Assembly (NCBI GenBank): GCA_964576925.1
Contig: CAZNWJ010000001.1
Span: 248,001-312,000 of the forward strand
Direction: 5' to 3'
Length of the DNA stretch: 64,000 bases
Source: JADJGC01 sp964576925
GTDB lineage: Bacteria; Zixibacteria; MSB-5A5; CAIYYT01
Each line of letters begins with the position of its first letter. The first letter of the stretch is position 1. The notes beneath the pieces were generated by a model. The model was not told where the DNA came from. It ran no database searches and saw nothing but the letters and a program-made list of their open reading frames with translations. This document shows positions 8,217-16,826 of this stretch, in pieces. The translations under genes were made by a program, and so were the position numbers.

Positions 8217-9766
8217 TGGGAATAGACTCAGGCAATGCAAAGCAAGCCAGAAATGGTAACAACTTCTTTTCGTCTGGCCTTCGGAACAAGATCGACGACT
8301 TGATGAACATCCTGTGGGCAGGCGGAGTCAACAACCCGATGGATTCCGTTGAACAGATATCCTATTTGCTTTTCCTACGATTGATGTCCGAAAAGGACGA
8401 TCAACTTGCTGCGCTGAGCAAGAGCTATGCAAGGGTATTTTCGGGTAAGTGGTCAAAGTTCTCCTGGGGTAACTTCGTTACCTTAACCGGCGATGAATTG
8501 TTTGGCGCAACCCGCGAGGCTATCGAGAACCTTCACGAGTTGCCGGGGCTATCTGTAACGGGCAAACTTCTATTCAACCGGGCCACGCTCAAAATCTACG
8601 ATAAGCCAACGCTACGAGCTGTCGTCCAGGCTATCAGCAAACTAGACCTTGACCCTCACGAGGGAATCGACCTCAAAGGCGACATGTATGAGTACTTGCT
8701 GAGCAAGCTGTCAGTGTCAGGCACGAACGGGCAGTTCCGCACACCGAGGCATATCATCGACATGATTGTGGCCTTAGTCGACCCCAAGCCCCACCATCGA
8801 ATCTGCGACCCAGCTTGTGGAACGGCAGGATTCTTGATTTCTGCATACAACTACATAATTCGCACACACTCCAAACCCGCTGATCTCGCCAAGGGAAGGC
8901 CGGACGGCAGTTTGCTCAAACCGGCACAATGGAAGTTCCTCGAAGAGCAGGCGTTCACCGGCTATGATAATGATGCTAATATGGTCAAGCTCGCTATTTT
9001 GAATCTCTACCTGCATCGAATGGAGAAAGCCAACATCGAGCTGCACAATCCGCTGACGACTCACGGGTCGAGAAGTGGCGGGGCCTACCCAGGGCAGCAG
9101 TTTGACATCATTCTGGCCAACCCACCTTTTGCCGGAAAGGTGCAGGACGAGTCGATCCTCGAAGACCTCAATAGCGGTCTAAACACGCGCGCAACCGAAC
9201 TGCTATTCCTCAAGTGGTTCCTCGATCATCTTGCTCCGGGTGGACGTGCGGGTGTCATAGTACCAAATGGTGTATTGTTTGGTTCGAACAAGGCTACCAA
9301 GAAAATTCGCGAGTCTCTGCTGTCGCAGTTTGATCTCCAAGCCGTAATTGGTTTGCCCTCCGGCGTGTTTAAGCCCTATTCAGGCGTTGGCACGGCAGCA
9401 CTGGTTTTTGAAAGACCGGTGAAGCTCCCTAAGAATGAATGGGCCACTAAGTCTGTGTGGTTCTATGATGTCTCTGCCGATGGATTCTCACTCGATGACA
9501 AGCGTACGCCGACTGAGGCAAACGATATCCCGAGTATCATTTCACGATGGCCAAGAAGAGAACAATGTGATAAATCGAATCTAGTCGGAATAGACCAAAT
9601 CACAGCCACTGAACTGAGTCTCGTCTCAAAGAGGTATAGAGAACTGGAGAATGATCAATCGGAGCCAGTTGACCCCCAGGAACTCCTAGCTGAGATTATT
9701 CAGTACGAGAGATTGATAATCGATGCCGCAAGCCTTCTGAGCAGAAGATTGGGTGAAAAGGCATGA
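8216..9766 (+). CDS. hsdM: type I R-M system methyltransferase subunit (N6-adenine)
   Basis: 516 residues. The HsdM N-terminal helical domain ('DDLMNILWAGGVNNPMDSVE', 'LFLRLMSEKD') precedes the methylase domain with motif I 'DPACGTAGF' near residue 198 and catalytic motif IV 'NPPF' near residue 302. The protein transfers a methyl group from S-adenosylmethionine to adenine at sites chosen by HsdS, protecting host DNA. It overlaps the end of hsdR by one base and the start of hsdS by four (ATGA), indicating translational coupling. Confidence 0.95.
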   Translation: MGIDSGNAKQARNGNNFFSSGLRNKIDDLMNILWAGGVNNPMDSVEQISYLLFLRLMSEKDDQLAALSKSYARVFSGKWSKFSWGNFVTLTGDELFGATREAIENLHELPGLSVTGKLLFNRATLKIYDKPTLRAVVQAISKLDLDPHEGIDLKGDMYEYLLSKLSVSGTNGQFRTPRHIIDMIVALVDPKPHHRICDPACGTAGFLISAYNYIIRTHSKPADLAKGRPDGSLLKPAQWKFLEEQAFTGYDNDANMVKLAILNLYLHRMEKANIELHNPLTTHGSRSGGAYPGQQFDIILANPPFAGKVQDESILEDLNSGLNTRATELLFLKWFLDHLAPGGRAGVIVPNGVLFGSNKATKKIRESLLSQFDLQAVIGLPSGVFKPYSGVGTAALVFERPVKLPKNEWATKSVWFYDVSADGFSLDDKRTPTEANDIPSIISRWPRREQCDKSNLVGIDQITATELSLVSKRYRELENDQSEPVDPQELLAEIIQYERLIIDAASLLSRRLGEKA

Positions 9767-10905
9767 TCCGTTCACCTCTAAAGGGACACATTCGCGAAGT
9801 GTCAGTGAAATGTGGGTCAAAGCGGCTTCCTGTTTATTCAGTGACTAATGTTCGGGGGTTTGTTTTGTCCACTGAGCAATTCGACAAGGAAGTGTTCAGC
9901 CGAGATCAATCGAAATACAAGATCGTAACCAGAGGACAACTCGCATATAATCCTTCTCGAATAAATGTAGGCTCGGTTGCTATCCTAAGACATGCTGATG
10001 AAGTCTGTGTTAGCCCAATGTATGTGGTGTTTGAATGCAAGGATAGTCTATCGGCCGACTACCTTCTCTATTTTCTTAGAACGGCAAGAGGCTTATGTGA
10101 GATTCTCCATCGATGCGAAGGTACTGTGAGATTCCAACTTCGGTATAAGGACCTTGAGAGAATCGAAATTCCTATACCAATTCGAGACGAACAGGAACGT
10201 ATAGTCTCCATACTAGACGCTGCCGATGAAGTGCGCAGGCTGCGCTCGCAAGCCGACAAGTGCACTGCCGAACTGGTCACGGCCATCTTTCACGACATGT
10301 TTGGTGACCCGGCGACGAATCCGAAGGGATGGCCCATATACGGTTTGTCAGACGATGAGGTCGGAAAACTAGACAGGGGTAGATCGCGTCACAGGCCACG
10401 AGATGCCTCACATCTTTATGGTGGTCCTTATCCATTTGTTCAGACAGGCGACGTCACAAATTCGCATGGTGTGATCAAGACATATTCGCAGACTTACTCC
10501 GATGCAGGTCTTGAGCAAAGCAAACTTTGGCCAAGGGGAACACTGTGCATAACTATCGCCGCAAACATAGCCCATACGGGAATACTTGACTTCGATGCTT
10601 GCTTCCCGGACAGCATAGTCGGGTTCATTCCTGGACCACGAGCTAGTGTCGAATACGTGAGAGCTTGGTTCACAACAGTTCAAGGTCGATTAGAAAGAGC
10701 AGCGCCTCAATCTGCGCAAAAGAATATCAATCTCCGAATACTGAGAGAACTCTCGATTCCTCTTCCGCCGAAGAACCTACAGCTTGAATTCGCGGCTCGC
10801 GTTGATAGTGTGCGCGAACTCGGGCGCAGTCAGACGACCTCGAATCAACGACTGATCGAGCTGTTCCAGTCGCTTCTCCACCGCTCATTTGAGGGAGAAT
10901 TGTAA
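9763..10905 (+). CDS. hsdS: type I R-M system specificity subunit
   Basis: 380 residues with the HsdS architecture: a first target-recognition domain (1-135), a conserved helix 'IPIRDEQERIVSILDAADEVRRLRSQ', a second target-recognition domain starting around 'NPKGWPIYGLSDDEVGKL', and a second conserved helix ending 'LFQSLLHRSFEGEL'. The recognition sequence cannot be predicted. At 380 residues it is at the short end for a two-domain HsdS, and the first domain looks abbreviated at its N-terminus, yet both conserved helices are present. The stop overlaps the start of the next gene. Confidence 0.92.
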   Translation: MIRSPLKGHIREVSVKCGSKRLPVYSVTNVRGFVLSTEQFDKEVFSRDQSKYKIVTRGQLAYNPSRINVGSVAILRHADEVCVSPMYVVFECKDSLSADYLLYFLRTARGLCEILHRCEGTVRFQLRYKDLERIEIPIPIRDEQERIVSILDAADEVRRLRSQADKCTAELVTAIFHDMFGDPATNPKGWPIYGLSDDEVGKLDRGRSRHRPRDASHLYGGPYPFVQTGDVTNSHGVIKTYSQTYSDAGLEQSKLWPRGTLCITIAANIAHTGILDFDACFPDSIVGFIPGPRASVEYVRAWFTTVQGRLERAAPQSAQKNINLRILRELSIPLPPKNLQLEFAARVDSVRELGRSQTTSNQRLIELFQSLLHRSFEGEL

Positions 10906-11732
10906 TGTTGGGCTTCCGGAGCAACTGGTCGCTTACTTGGCCCGAGATATGGAGGAAGCTCAGCCAGAGCTCGAATGCGCCCACCGACCTGTTCATGGCG
11001 CTATACAGGTGTGCGAATGACTACATTGTCAATCCTACTGCCGGCCCGGAACACGACACGATAGTCAACGATCCACTGAAGGCAAGAAGAGCGTTTCGAG
11101 ATTTAGATTCTGGAAGATTTGCCTCGGAGCAGCAGGCAACGAGTTTCCTGACTGAAGCCCACCAAACAATCTGCGAATTCGAACAGCCTCATTTGACGGA
11201 CAAATACACTAAACTTGTTATGGAGTTCATCGAGAGGCACAATCTCAAGTATCGTCTAATTGAACCATTCGAACTCTGGCCTTTGGTTACTGGCACGTTC
11301 GCGAGGTTTTATTCAGATCTCGTTGAACAGGTGCGAGGCCACGACGACCTGTCAGTTCTGCTCCAGGCATTCGAGCGATCATATGCCCACTACGTTCGAA
11401 CGATGCACCAGGACGACCTCAAAAAGTGCCTTGCCAATGCAAGCATCTTTGCCGAAGGCTTGGCTGCAAAGACTCTGAACAGACCAGGCGACACTCTGGG
11501 GGCCTCTTGCGACCGCCTGACTTTTTGGCCACATGCGACACTGAAGAAGGCCGTCAAGGATCTGTACGGCTTCTGCTCTGATTATCCGGGAATTCGCCAC
11601 GCCGGAAACACGGGCGGTCAGATACGTGCTCTTGAGCCGCGTGAAATTCTGATAACTTGTGTTCTACTCGCTTTCTCGGGATATCTGACTCAAGATGTAA
11701 AGACCGGAGTGCTTCTCGGAACAGGAACATGA
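10905..11732 (+). CDS. abortive-infection-like protein coupled to hsdS
   Basis: 275 residues, with its ATG overlapping the hsdS stop by one base. Predominantly helical. The C-terminal segment 'YGFCSDYPGIRHAGN' followed by 'EPREILITCVLLAFSGYL' resembles the 'SDxxGIRH...A.fmL..CsaF.nYl' tail that I recall from abortive-infection-like and uncharacterised defence-linked proteins. That similarity is recollection, not a search result. A strict HEPN motif (R-x4-6-H) is not evident. Being the fourth gene of a coupled operon suggests an accessory role in the R-M system, such as a back-up effector. Confidence 0.65.
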   Translation: MLGFRSNWSLTWPEIWRKLSQSSNAPTDLFMALYRCANDYIVNPTAGPEHDTIVNDPLKARRAFRDLDSGRFASEQQATSFLTEAHQTICEFEQPHLTDKYTKLVMEFIERHNLKYRLIEPFELWPLVTGTFARFYSDLVEQVRGHDDLSVLLQAFERSYAHYVRTMHQDDLKKCLANASIFAEGLAAKTLNRPGDTLGASCDRLTFWPHATLKKAVKDLYGFCSDYPGIRHAGNTGGQIRALEPREILITCVLLAFSGYLTQDVKTGVLLGTGT

Positions 11733-11736
11733 CGCT

Positions 11737-11769
11737 ATGACGACCAATGAACAGAGTCTCGAAGCATGA
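11737..11769 (+). other. ten-codon mini-ORF overlapping the next start
   Basis: An ATG-to-TGA frame of ten codons in the 33-base gap. Its TGA overlaps the ATG of the nucleotidyltransferase gene (ATGA). It could carry ribosomes across the gap and preserve translational coupling, or be chance. Confidence 0.25.
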
Positions 11770-12224
11770 CGGATGTATCGCAGATCTTCAAGTTAGATGA
11801 GAATGGGTTATTGCCAGTCGGCACACACGACATGACATTAGATCAAATCGAAGAGCTTTTCGGTCAATTCAATACTAGTGATCGAAGGCCTAAGCTCTTT
11901 GAAAAGCTCCAGACTCTCTGGGATCAACTCAGCCGCTCAGACTTTATCGATCACCTAATCGTGAATGGCAGTTTTGTCACTGGTAAACCTGAGCCCGGCG
12001 ACATTGACCTGATTCTTGCACTCAAACCAGGACGTTCACGAAATGACAATTGGTTGCCTCATGAATACAACCTTGTGTCCGCAAGGCGAGTTCAAAAGCA
12101 CTTCAAGTTTGACTTATTTTCTGTTCCAGTAGACTCAGAATCGTATACGAAGTTGTTGGATGACTTCTCAAGAGTGAAGGGTGATAGCGCGCTTCGTAAA
12201 GGAGTGATCAGACTTAGGCCATGA
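11766..12224 (+). CDS. nucleotidyltransferase-fold protein (DUF6932-like)
   Basis: 152 residues. 'NGSFVTGKPEPGDIDLILAL' contains the polymerase-beta-type nucleotidyltransferase signature Gly68-Ser69 followed by Asp79-x-Asp81, the metal-binding pair. The phrase 'GSFVTxKPEPxDxD' is the form I associate with DUF6932. Small proteins of this fold add nucleotides to proteins or tRNA in toxin-antitoxin systems of MNT-HEPN type. It lies in the hsd operon, and its stop overlaps the next start by four bases. Substrate unknown; the third acidic residue expected on a later strand may be in 'HFKFDLF'. Confidence 0.75.
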   Translation: MTDVSQIFKLDENGLLPVGTHDMTLDQIEELFGQFNTSDRRPKLFEKLQTLWDQLSRSDFIDHLIVNGSFVTGKPEPGDIDLILALKPGRSRNDNWLPHEYNLVSARRVQKHFKFDLFSVPVDSESYTKLLDDFSRVKGDSALRKGVIRLRP

Positions 12225-13219
12225 CAATACTGAATGACGAACAGCTCTCTCAAACTATAGAGCATCTTGGAAGGCTATCACAGGCAGTTGTTTCACTCAG
12301 GCGCGAGCTAGGAGAAACTAATCCAAGAAACTTCGTGCTACTTGCAGAAGGACCTCTTCTACAAATTCGCCTGGCCAAAGAGGAGATACAGGAATACACA
12401 GGAGAGCTTCTCCTGGAAGAGGCTGAATCTGATTTGCGCATGAGAATCATCGGGCCGACGGTGAAATGGCGAGAGGCACCTATCGGAGTACTAGCAGCTT
12501 TCTTTGACTCGCTGCGCAAGGGTGTTCGATCACTCGCAATCTACAATGAATCTTTGAGGCAGTTTGTGTGGCCTCAGCGGGAGGTGAAGCGGGCGTGTGA
12601 GCTTGAGCTCGTGGATCTGAAACCTGGGAGTTTGGACGTTGGACTCAAAATTCCCTTTGTTGTTCCTGAAGAGCAACCAGATCTCTTCTTTCAGACTGAA
12701 TCTTCACCTGCAGCTCCAGCTCTAGCAGACTTTCTTTCTGTGGCGGAGTGGGTGGCATCTGCTTCTCCGATAGAGGAACTGACAGTGACGTTTCCTGAAG
12801 CAAAAAAGCGCCGCATAGCTCTAAGAGCCATCAAACCGTTCGTCCCGAGAAAAACGGGTGCCGTTGATAAAGTGGAGCTTTATGGCAAATCGCTGCGGCA
12901 TGGAAACCGAATCGAGTTGACTAGGCAAGCTGGTGAGCGCGTTGCTGCCGCATTCGCCGAGACTCTACTTGAGCGAGAAGAAAGATATAAAGGTCAGTTG
13001 AGAGAGATTGACCTGGACAAGAGGACTTTTCTGCTTCGAAATCTTCGAGAATCGGATCTTAGAGAGATAAAGTGCCAGTTTGCAGGCGATCAGGAGACAA
13101 TAGCCAAGACTCTCCTCGATCAATGGGTAACAGTAATCGGTATTCGACATGCCGACGTGGGAGAAGTGGGGGTTGGGCCCTTGACTGTCTCAGAGCTGCT
13201 TCCTGTGGAGAGCCCGTAG
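12221..13219 (+). CDS. unknown 332-residue protein, last gene of the extended hsd operon
   Basis: No family recognised. The N-terminus is helical and amphipathic, the middle contains 'ELVDLKPGSLDVGLKIPF', and the C-terminal part has 'ERYKGQLREIDLDKRTFLLR', which reads like beta-strands of a small barrel. No membrane segments or signal peptide. It overlaps the nucleotidyltransferase gene by four bases (ATGA), the strongest sign that the two work together. It might be the partner, target or antitoxin of the nucleotidyltransferase. Confidence 0.65.
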   Translation: MTILNDEQLSQTIEHLGRLSQAVVSLRRELGETNPRNFVLLAEGPLLQIRLAKEEIQEYTGELLLEEAESDLRMRIIGPTVKWREAPIGVLAAFFDSLRKGVRSLAIYNESLRQFVWPQREVKRACELELVDLKPGSLDVGLKIPFVVPEEQPDLFFQTESSPAAPALADFLSVAEWVASASPIEELTVTFPEAKKRRIALRAIKPFVPRKTGAVDKVELYGKSLRHGNRIELTRQAGERVAAAFAETLLEREERYKGQLREIDLDKRTFLLRNLRESDLREIKCQFAGDQETIAKTLLDQWVTVIGIRHADVGEVGVGPLTVSELLPVESP

Positions 13220-13588
13220 GCTTCTTTTGCCTTCACAACGCAGTCGTGAAAGTTGGACTGATGTCTGAGTTCAGGCAACCTCAACACAAAGGACTTGGGT
13301 TCTAAATGTGTCCCACAATGCCCGCTTTGTAATGCGTTATTATACAACAGCTTATGCTCTGATCCTCATCAGGCGTGCCGTGTGGACGTTCTCGCCTGTC
13401 TCTACTGATCCCGCAGATGGTTACGAAAGCCAAGACCACGCCTTGGTGAGGTCAACGGTGAACGACGCCGAAAGTGCACTGCAGCTACTATGAGTTGCCG
13501 CAACAAAATCAGCCGCCACTCGTATTCGCCTAATGAAAGAACGATTACGCCTTATTTCTAATGGCCGGCGAGAAGAGGAGGAGCTGGC
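13220..13588. other. intergenic, probable right margin of the island
   Basis: I see no convincing gene. A 61-codon plus-strand frame (13308-13493) has no ribosome site and no recognisable protein character. No repeat of the tRNA-Asp end was found. Confidence 0.5.
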
Positions 13589-13780
13589 ATGTTGCGTGGA
13601 AATAAGAGACTCTGGATTGCGCTGACTGCGGTGTTGACGGTGATTCTCCTGGCAATAGTGTTTCCCATACTGGTGTCCAAGTTCAGTACAACAACAGCCA
13701 TCCTGCTGTGCGGCTTGCTGGTGCTGGGTATGGTGCTTTACTGTGTGCGCGGCGCACTTCTATTCGGCCGCAAGAAATAG
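13589..13780 (+). CDS. small two-helix membrane protein
   Basis: 63 residues starting at ATG 13589, with GAGGAGGAG 6-14 bases upstream. Two hydrophobic helices (about 9-28 and 35-56) have short basic ends, 'MLRGNKR' and 'FGRKK'. No family recognised. It is flanked by long non-coding stretches, so its role cannot be inferred from context. Confidence 0.65.
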   Translation: MLRGNKRLWIALTAVLTVILLAIVFPILVSKFSTTTAILLCGLLVLGMVLYCVRGALLFGRKK

Positions 13781-14377
13781 TACAGCATACGGCTTACAAT
13801 TGTTGCACGATCGAATGTCGTAAGTTGGCTGACGCTCTGTCTATTCATACTTAACCGCGCTATCCCCTGAAACTGACTCTCATCGTTGAGGTGTGTCGAT
13901 CCTTGATCTAAATCTTATATTCTTCAATCGTGTCCCACTCGCTACAGAACAGGCTGATTCGATACAAAAACTGAATTCTACAGAAGTTTGGGGAGAGTGA
14001 GGCCGGGGCCGCGTATATCGTAGGTCCGTATTCTCCCTTTTCTCCCATCCTTAATCCATTTAGCCGTCGCCTGTACGACAAGCATTCTCAGGGTTCCCCC
14101 TTTCTCATTGACAAACTGATCCATTAACTTACTTTGAAAAAACAGGAACAACGGCGGACGAACACGGCATCGGTGTGACGCCTTCGATTAATGGGGCTGT
14201 CACACGGAACTGCAATCACAGCTTGAGTCTATTTCCATCGTCCGAACGACATCTCCATCGGACACCACCGTGCCGTCGGAGCCAATTGCTTTGCCCTAAA
14301 GGTAATTGTTTCTTTTGTCGGAACAGCAAGGTCATGCGAATTTGAGAACATCCAAAATTCCTAACGAGGAGAGTGAA
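13781..14377. other. 597-base non-coding stretch before the serine hydrolase
   Basis: Contains the first copy of an imperfect direct repeat (13921-14012). A possible promoter is TTGACA near 14108 with TACTTT 16 bases on. No gene seen. Confidence 0.45.
13921..14012. repeat. imperfect direct repeat, copy 1
   Basis: Aligns without gaps to 16488-16579. The last 33 bases (13980-14012) match at 31 positions and the left end at most positions, while the middle is diverged. Both copies read as a short frame ending 'TEVWGE-stop', so they may be decayed ends of a common ancestral gene or of a dispersed element. Confidence 0.65.
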
Positions 14378-16363
14378 ATGAGAAGACTGATCAGGATCTG
14401 TGCAGCCCTCATCTGGGTGCTTCAGATCGGAAACGTGCTGGCGGCTGAGCCCGAGCGCATCACCACTGACATGCCGAAGATGACGGTCGCCGGCAACACG
14501 TTCGTCGCACCCGCGGGCTGGTCCCTCGTGGTGCGCGGACCCGCAACAATTCTTGAGGCTCCCGAGGGCGGATCGTTCATCGCCCTTGTCGACGTACCAA
14601 CGAAGGACGCAGCCACCGACGACGCCGCGGTGACCGCCGCCTGGGCCGTGTACAAGCCCGACGTGAAGTGGCCGCTTAAGGTCACTTCGCCGATCGCAGA
14701 CCGGGATGGCTGGACGGATCGCAAGTCGTATTCTTATCTGACGTCACCGAACGAGCAGCGCGCTGTTGGAGCCGACGTACGGAAGGCCAACGACGTGTGG
14801 ACGGTTGCTATCTACGACATGGCTAATGCGATTGGCGAGAAGCGTGCGGCCCAGGTGGGACTGATTTACGGCAAACTTCTGCCGAAGGGACGGGGCCGGG
14901 AGTCATTTGTAGGCAAGAAGGCAAACAAGCTGGACGACGCGAGGCTTGCGGAGCTTCGCAACTTCGTTGAGAGGTCGATGAAGCTCACCGGTGTGCCGGG
15001 CGTTTCGGTCGGTATTTACCAGGACGGTCGCGTCGTGCTCGCGGAAGGTTTTGGCGTGCGCGAGCTGGGCAAGCCCGCGAAGGTCGACGCGGACACTCGA
15101 TATATGATCGCATCGAACACCAAGGCTCTCACGACACTGATGCTCGCCAAACTAGTCGACGGCAAGAAGCTGACCTGGGAGACGCCAGCAGTGGACGCCC
15201 TGCCGACATTTAAGCTCGGCGACGCCGACGTTACGCGTCAGGTGCTCATCAAGCACCTCATCTGCGCCTGCACCGGCATGCCGCGCCAGGATCTCGAATG
15301 GCTGCTCGAATTCAATGACCTCACTCCCGATAAGGCGATGGCAATCCTGGGGACGATGCAGCCGACAAGCAAGTTCGGTGAGCTGTTCCAGTACTCGAAC
15401 CCGATGGCCGCGGCCGCTGGATACATCGGTGGACACGTGACGCATCCGGATCTCGAGCTCGGTTCAGCGTACGATCGGGCAATGCAGGAACTGGTGTTCG
15501 ACCCGCTGGGAATGAGTGGGACAACCTGTGACTTCGCCAAGGCACAGGATGGCAATGCCGCGACCGCACACGCGCCGGACATCGACGGCAATCCCGCACT
15601 GGCGGAGGCCCGCACGAACTTGTCAATTGTGCCCGTGCGACCCGCTGGCGGCGCGTGGAGTTCGGTGAATGATCTGATGAAGTATGTCATCATGGAGCTG
15701 AACGAGGGCAAGCTGCCTGACGGCAAGCGGTACGTCTCGACGGACGCTCTACTCGCGCGGCGCGCACCACAGGTCGTCGTCGGTACCGACATTACCTATG
15801 GCATGGGTTTGTTCCTGAGCACCAAGTATGGAACGACTGTCGTCGATCACGGTGGTGACATGATCGGCTTCCACAGCGACATGATGTGGCTGCCGGAGCA
15901 TGGCGTTGGTGCGGTGGTCCTCACGAACGGAGATCCCGGCTGGCTCATCCGCGACGTGTTCCAGCGCAAGCTGCTTGAGGTGCTGTTCGATGGCAACGCC
16001 GAGGCCGACGGCCAGATCGCGGCCGGCGCGAAATCGTTCTTTGACGAAATGGCCGGAGAGCGGAAGCTCCTGACAGTGCCGGCCGATCCGACCGAAGTCG
16101 CAAAACTCTCTGCCGGTTATACGAACCCCGCGGTGGGCGACATCGTCGTGAACAGGAAGGGCGCGGCAACTATCTTTGACTTGGGCGAGTGGTCGAGCGA
16201 GATGGCGTCGCGCAAGAACCCCGACGGGACTACCTCGTTCATCACGATCGTGCCGGGCTTCAACGGCTTGGAATTCGTCGTTGGTGACAACTCGCTCACG
16301 CTCAGGGACGCGCAACATGAATATGTCTTAACTGCGTCGGCACCAAGAACGGGCCCCAGGTAG
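14378..16363 (+). CDS. exported serine hydrolase of the beta-lactamase/class C PBP family
   Basis: 661 residues from ATG 14378 (GAGGAG upstream), chosen because a signal peptide ending 'NVLAAEP' begins there. The catalytic triad of the class C beta-lactamase/DD-peptidase family is visible: Ser246-x-x-Lys249 in 'SNTK', Tyr339-Ser-Asn341 in 'YSN', and His491-Gly-Gly. An extra N-terminal domain of about 180 residues precedes it and a C-terminal domain follows. Likely a periplasmic esterase or peptidase; activity on beta-lactams cannot be assumed. The gene is noticeably richer in GC at third positions than its neighbours and is bracketed by a direct repeat, both signs of acquisition. Confidence 0.88.
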   Translation: MRRLIRICAALIWVLQIGNVLAAEPERITTDMPKMTVAGNTFVAPAGWSLVVRGPATILEAPEGGSFIALVDVPTKDAATDDAAVTAAWAVYKPDVKWPLKVTSPIADRDGWTDRKSYSYLTSPNEQRAVGADVRKANDVWTVAIYDMANAIGEKRAAQVGLIYGKLLPKGRGRESFVGKKANKLDDARLAELRNFVERSMKLTGVPGVSVGIYQDGRVVLAEGFGVRELGKPAKVDADTRYMIASNTKALTTLMLAKLVDGKKLTWETPAVDALPTFKLGDADVTRQVLIKHLICACTGMPRQDLEWLLEFNDLTPDKAMAILGTMQPTSKFGELFQYSNPMAAAAGYIGGHVTHPDLELGSAYDRAMQELVFDPLGMSGTTCDFAKAQDGNAATAHAPDIDGNPALAEARTNLSIVPVRPAGGAWSSVNDLMKYVIMELNEGKLPDGKRYVSTDALLARRAPQVVVGTDITYGMGLFLSTKYGTTVVDHGGDMIGFHSDMMWLPEHGVGAVVLTNGDPGWLIRDVFQRKLLEVLFDGNAEADGQIAAGAKSFFDEMAGERKLLTVPADPTEVAKLSAGYTNPAVGDIVVNRKGAATIFDLGEWSSEMASRKNPDGTTSFITIVPGFNGLEFVVGDNSLTLRDAQHEYVLTASAPRTGPR

Positions 16364-16826
16364 AATCCAGCCCTCTGGCGCAGCGCCGAAGATGTGGCAA
16401 GGGCAAAAGAGGTCGATGGAGTCGCGCAAGAACAGCATCAGCCGTCGGCGCTTCGTACCGCGGCTGATGCTACACGATATGTAAATACCTTCCAACGTGT
16501 TCCACTCTTGATAGCATAGCTAAGCTCCACCCGAAACATGAATCTCACAGAAGTCTGGGGAGAGTGAGGTCGGGGCCGCTTTTCACGTATTTAGCTGCAA
16601 TTCATCGGCTTCTCGTTTCCAAGCTTGTCGTAACTAGACGAATAAAGCCCAGACAGCAGTAACGATTTCACCAAGTGACTCTGATAGCAAGTATCTTCCA
16701 AAGCCGTCAATAGCAGCCCGCCATAGATTAAAACACCCGATTTTATCGGTTTTGTTATCTAAATGCCAAGTTTAGAATAACTTGGGAAAGATGTAGCAAG
16801 ACTTGAGATGAAATTCAGACGTTGAG
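16364..16826. other. 463-base non-coding stretch
   Basis: Holds the second direct-repeat copy (16488-16579) and then AT-rich sequence leading to the SnoaL-like gene. A short inverted pair, CATCAGCC/GGCTGATG, flanks 16435-16470. No gene seen. Confidence 0.45.
16488..16579. repeat. imperfect direct repeat, copy 2
   Basis: Partner of 13921-14012, 2567 bases away, with the serine hydrolase gene in between. The conserved core is 16547-16579. Confidence 0.65.

Larger units (their letters stand above)
1742..13219. mobile_element. putative integrative island at tRNA-Asp carrying a type I R-M operon
   Basis: Everything between the 3' end of tRNA-Asp and about 13.2 kb has mobile or defence character: large serine recombinase, small HTH protein, HUH Rep-like protein, two unknown proteins and a type I restriction-modification operon with three extra genes. 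By eye the base composition is clearly poorer in GC than the neighbouring chromosome. The left edge is well placed because the recombinase frame ends within the tRNA sequence. I could not find a second copy of the tRNA 3' end near 13-14 kb, so the right edge is only the last gene that fits the island's character. The order (recombinase, HTH, Rep) resembles an integrative element descended from a rolling-circle plasmid. Confidence 0.65.

Noticed and set aside
13220..14300. Right attachment site of the island as a copy of the tRNA-Asp 3' end
   Set aside because: No match to the T-arm/acceptor sequence was found by eye. Serine-recombinase sites may share only a very short core, so the border stays undefined.
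15238..16318. Open frames of 184 and 189 codons antisense to the serine hydrolase
   Set aside because: They arise from strong GC3 bias of the sense gene. No ribosome sites or domain character.
13921..16579. Integron cassette with attC sites around the serine hydrolase
   Set aside because: The repeats lack the RYYYAAC/GTTRRRY ends and internal complementarity of attC sites, and no integron integrase is present.
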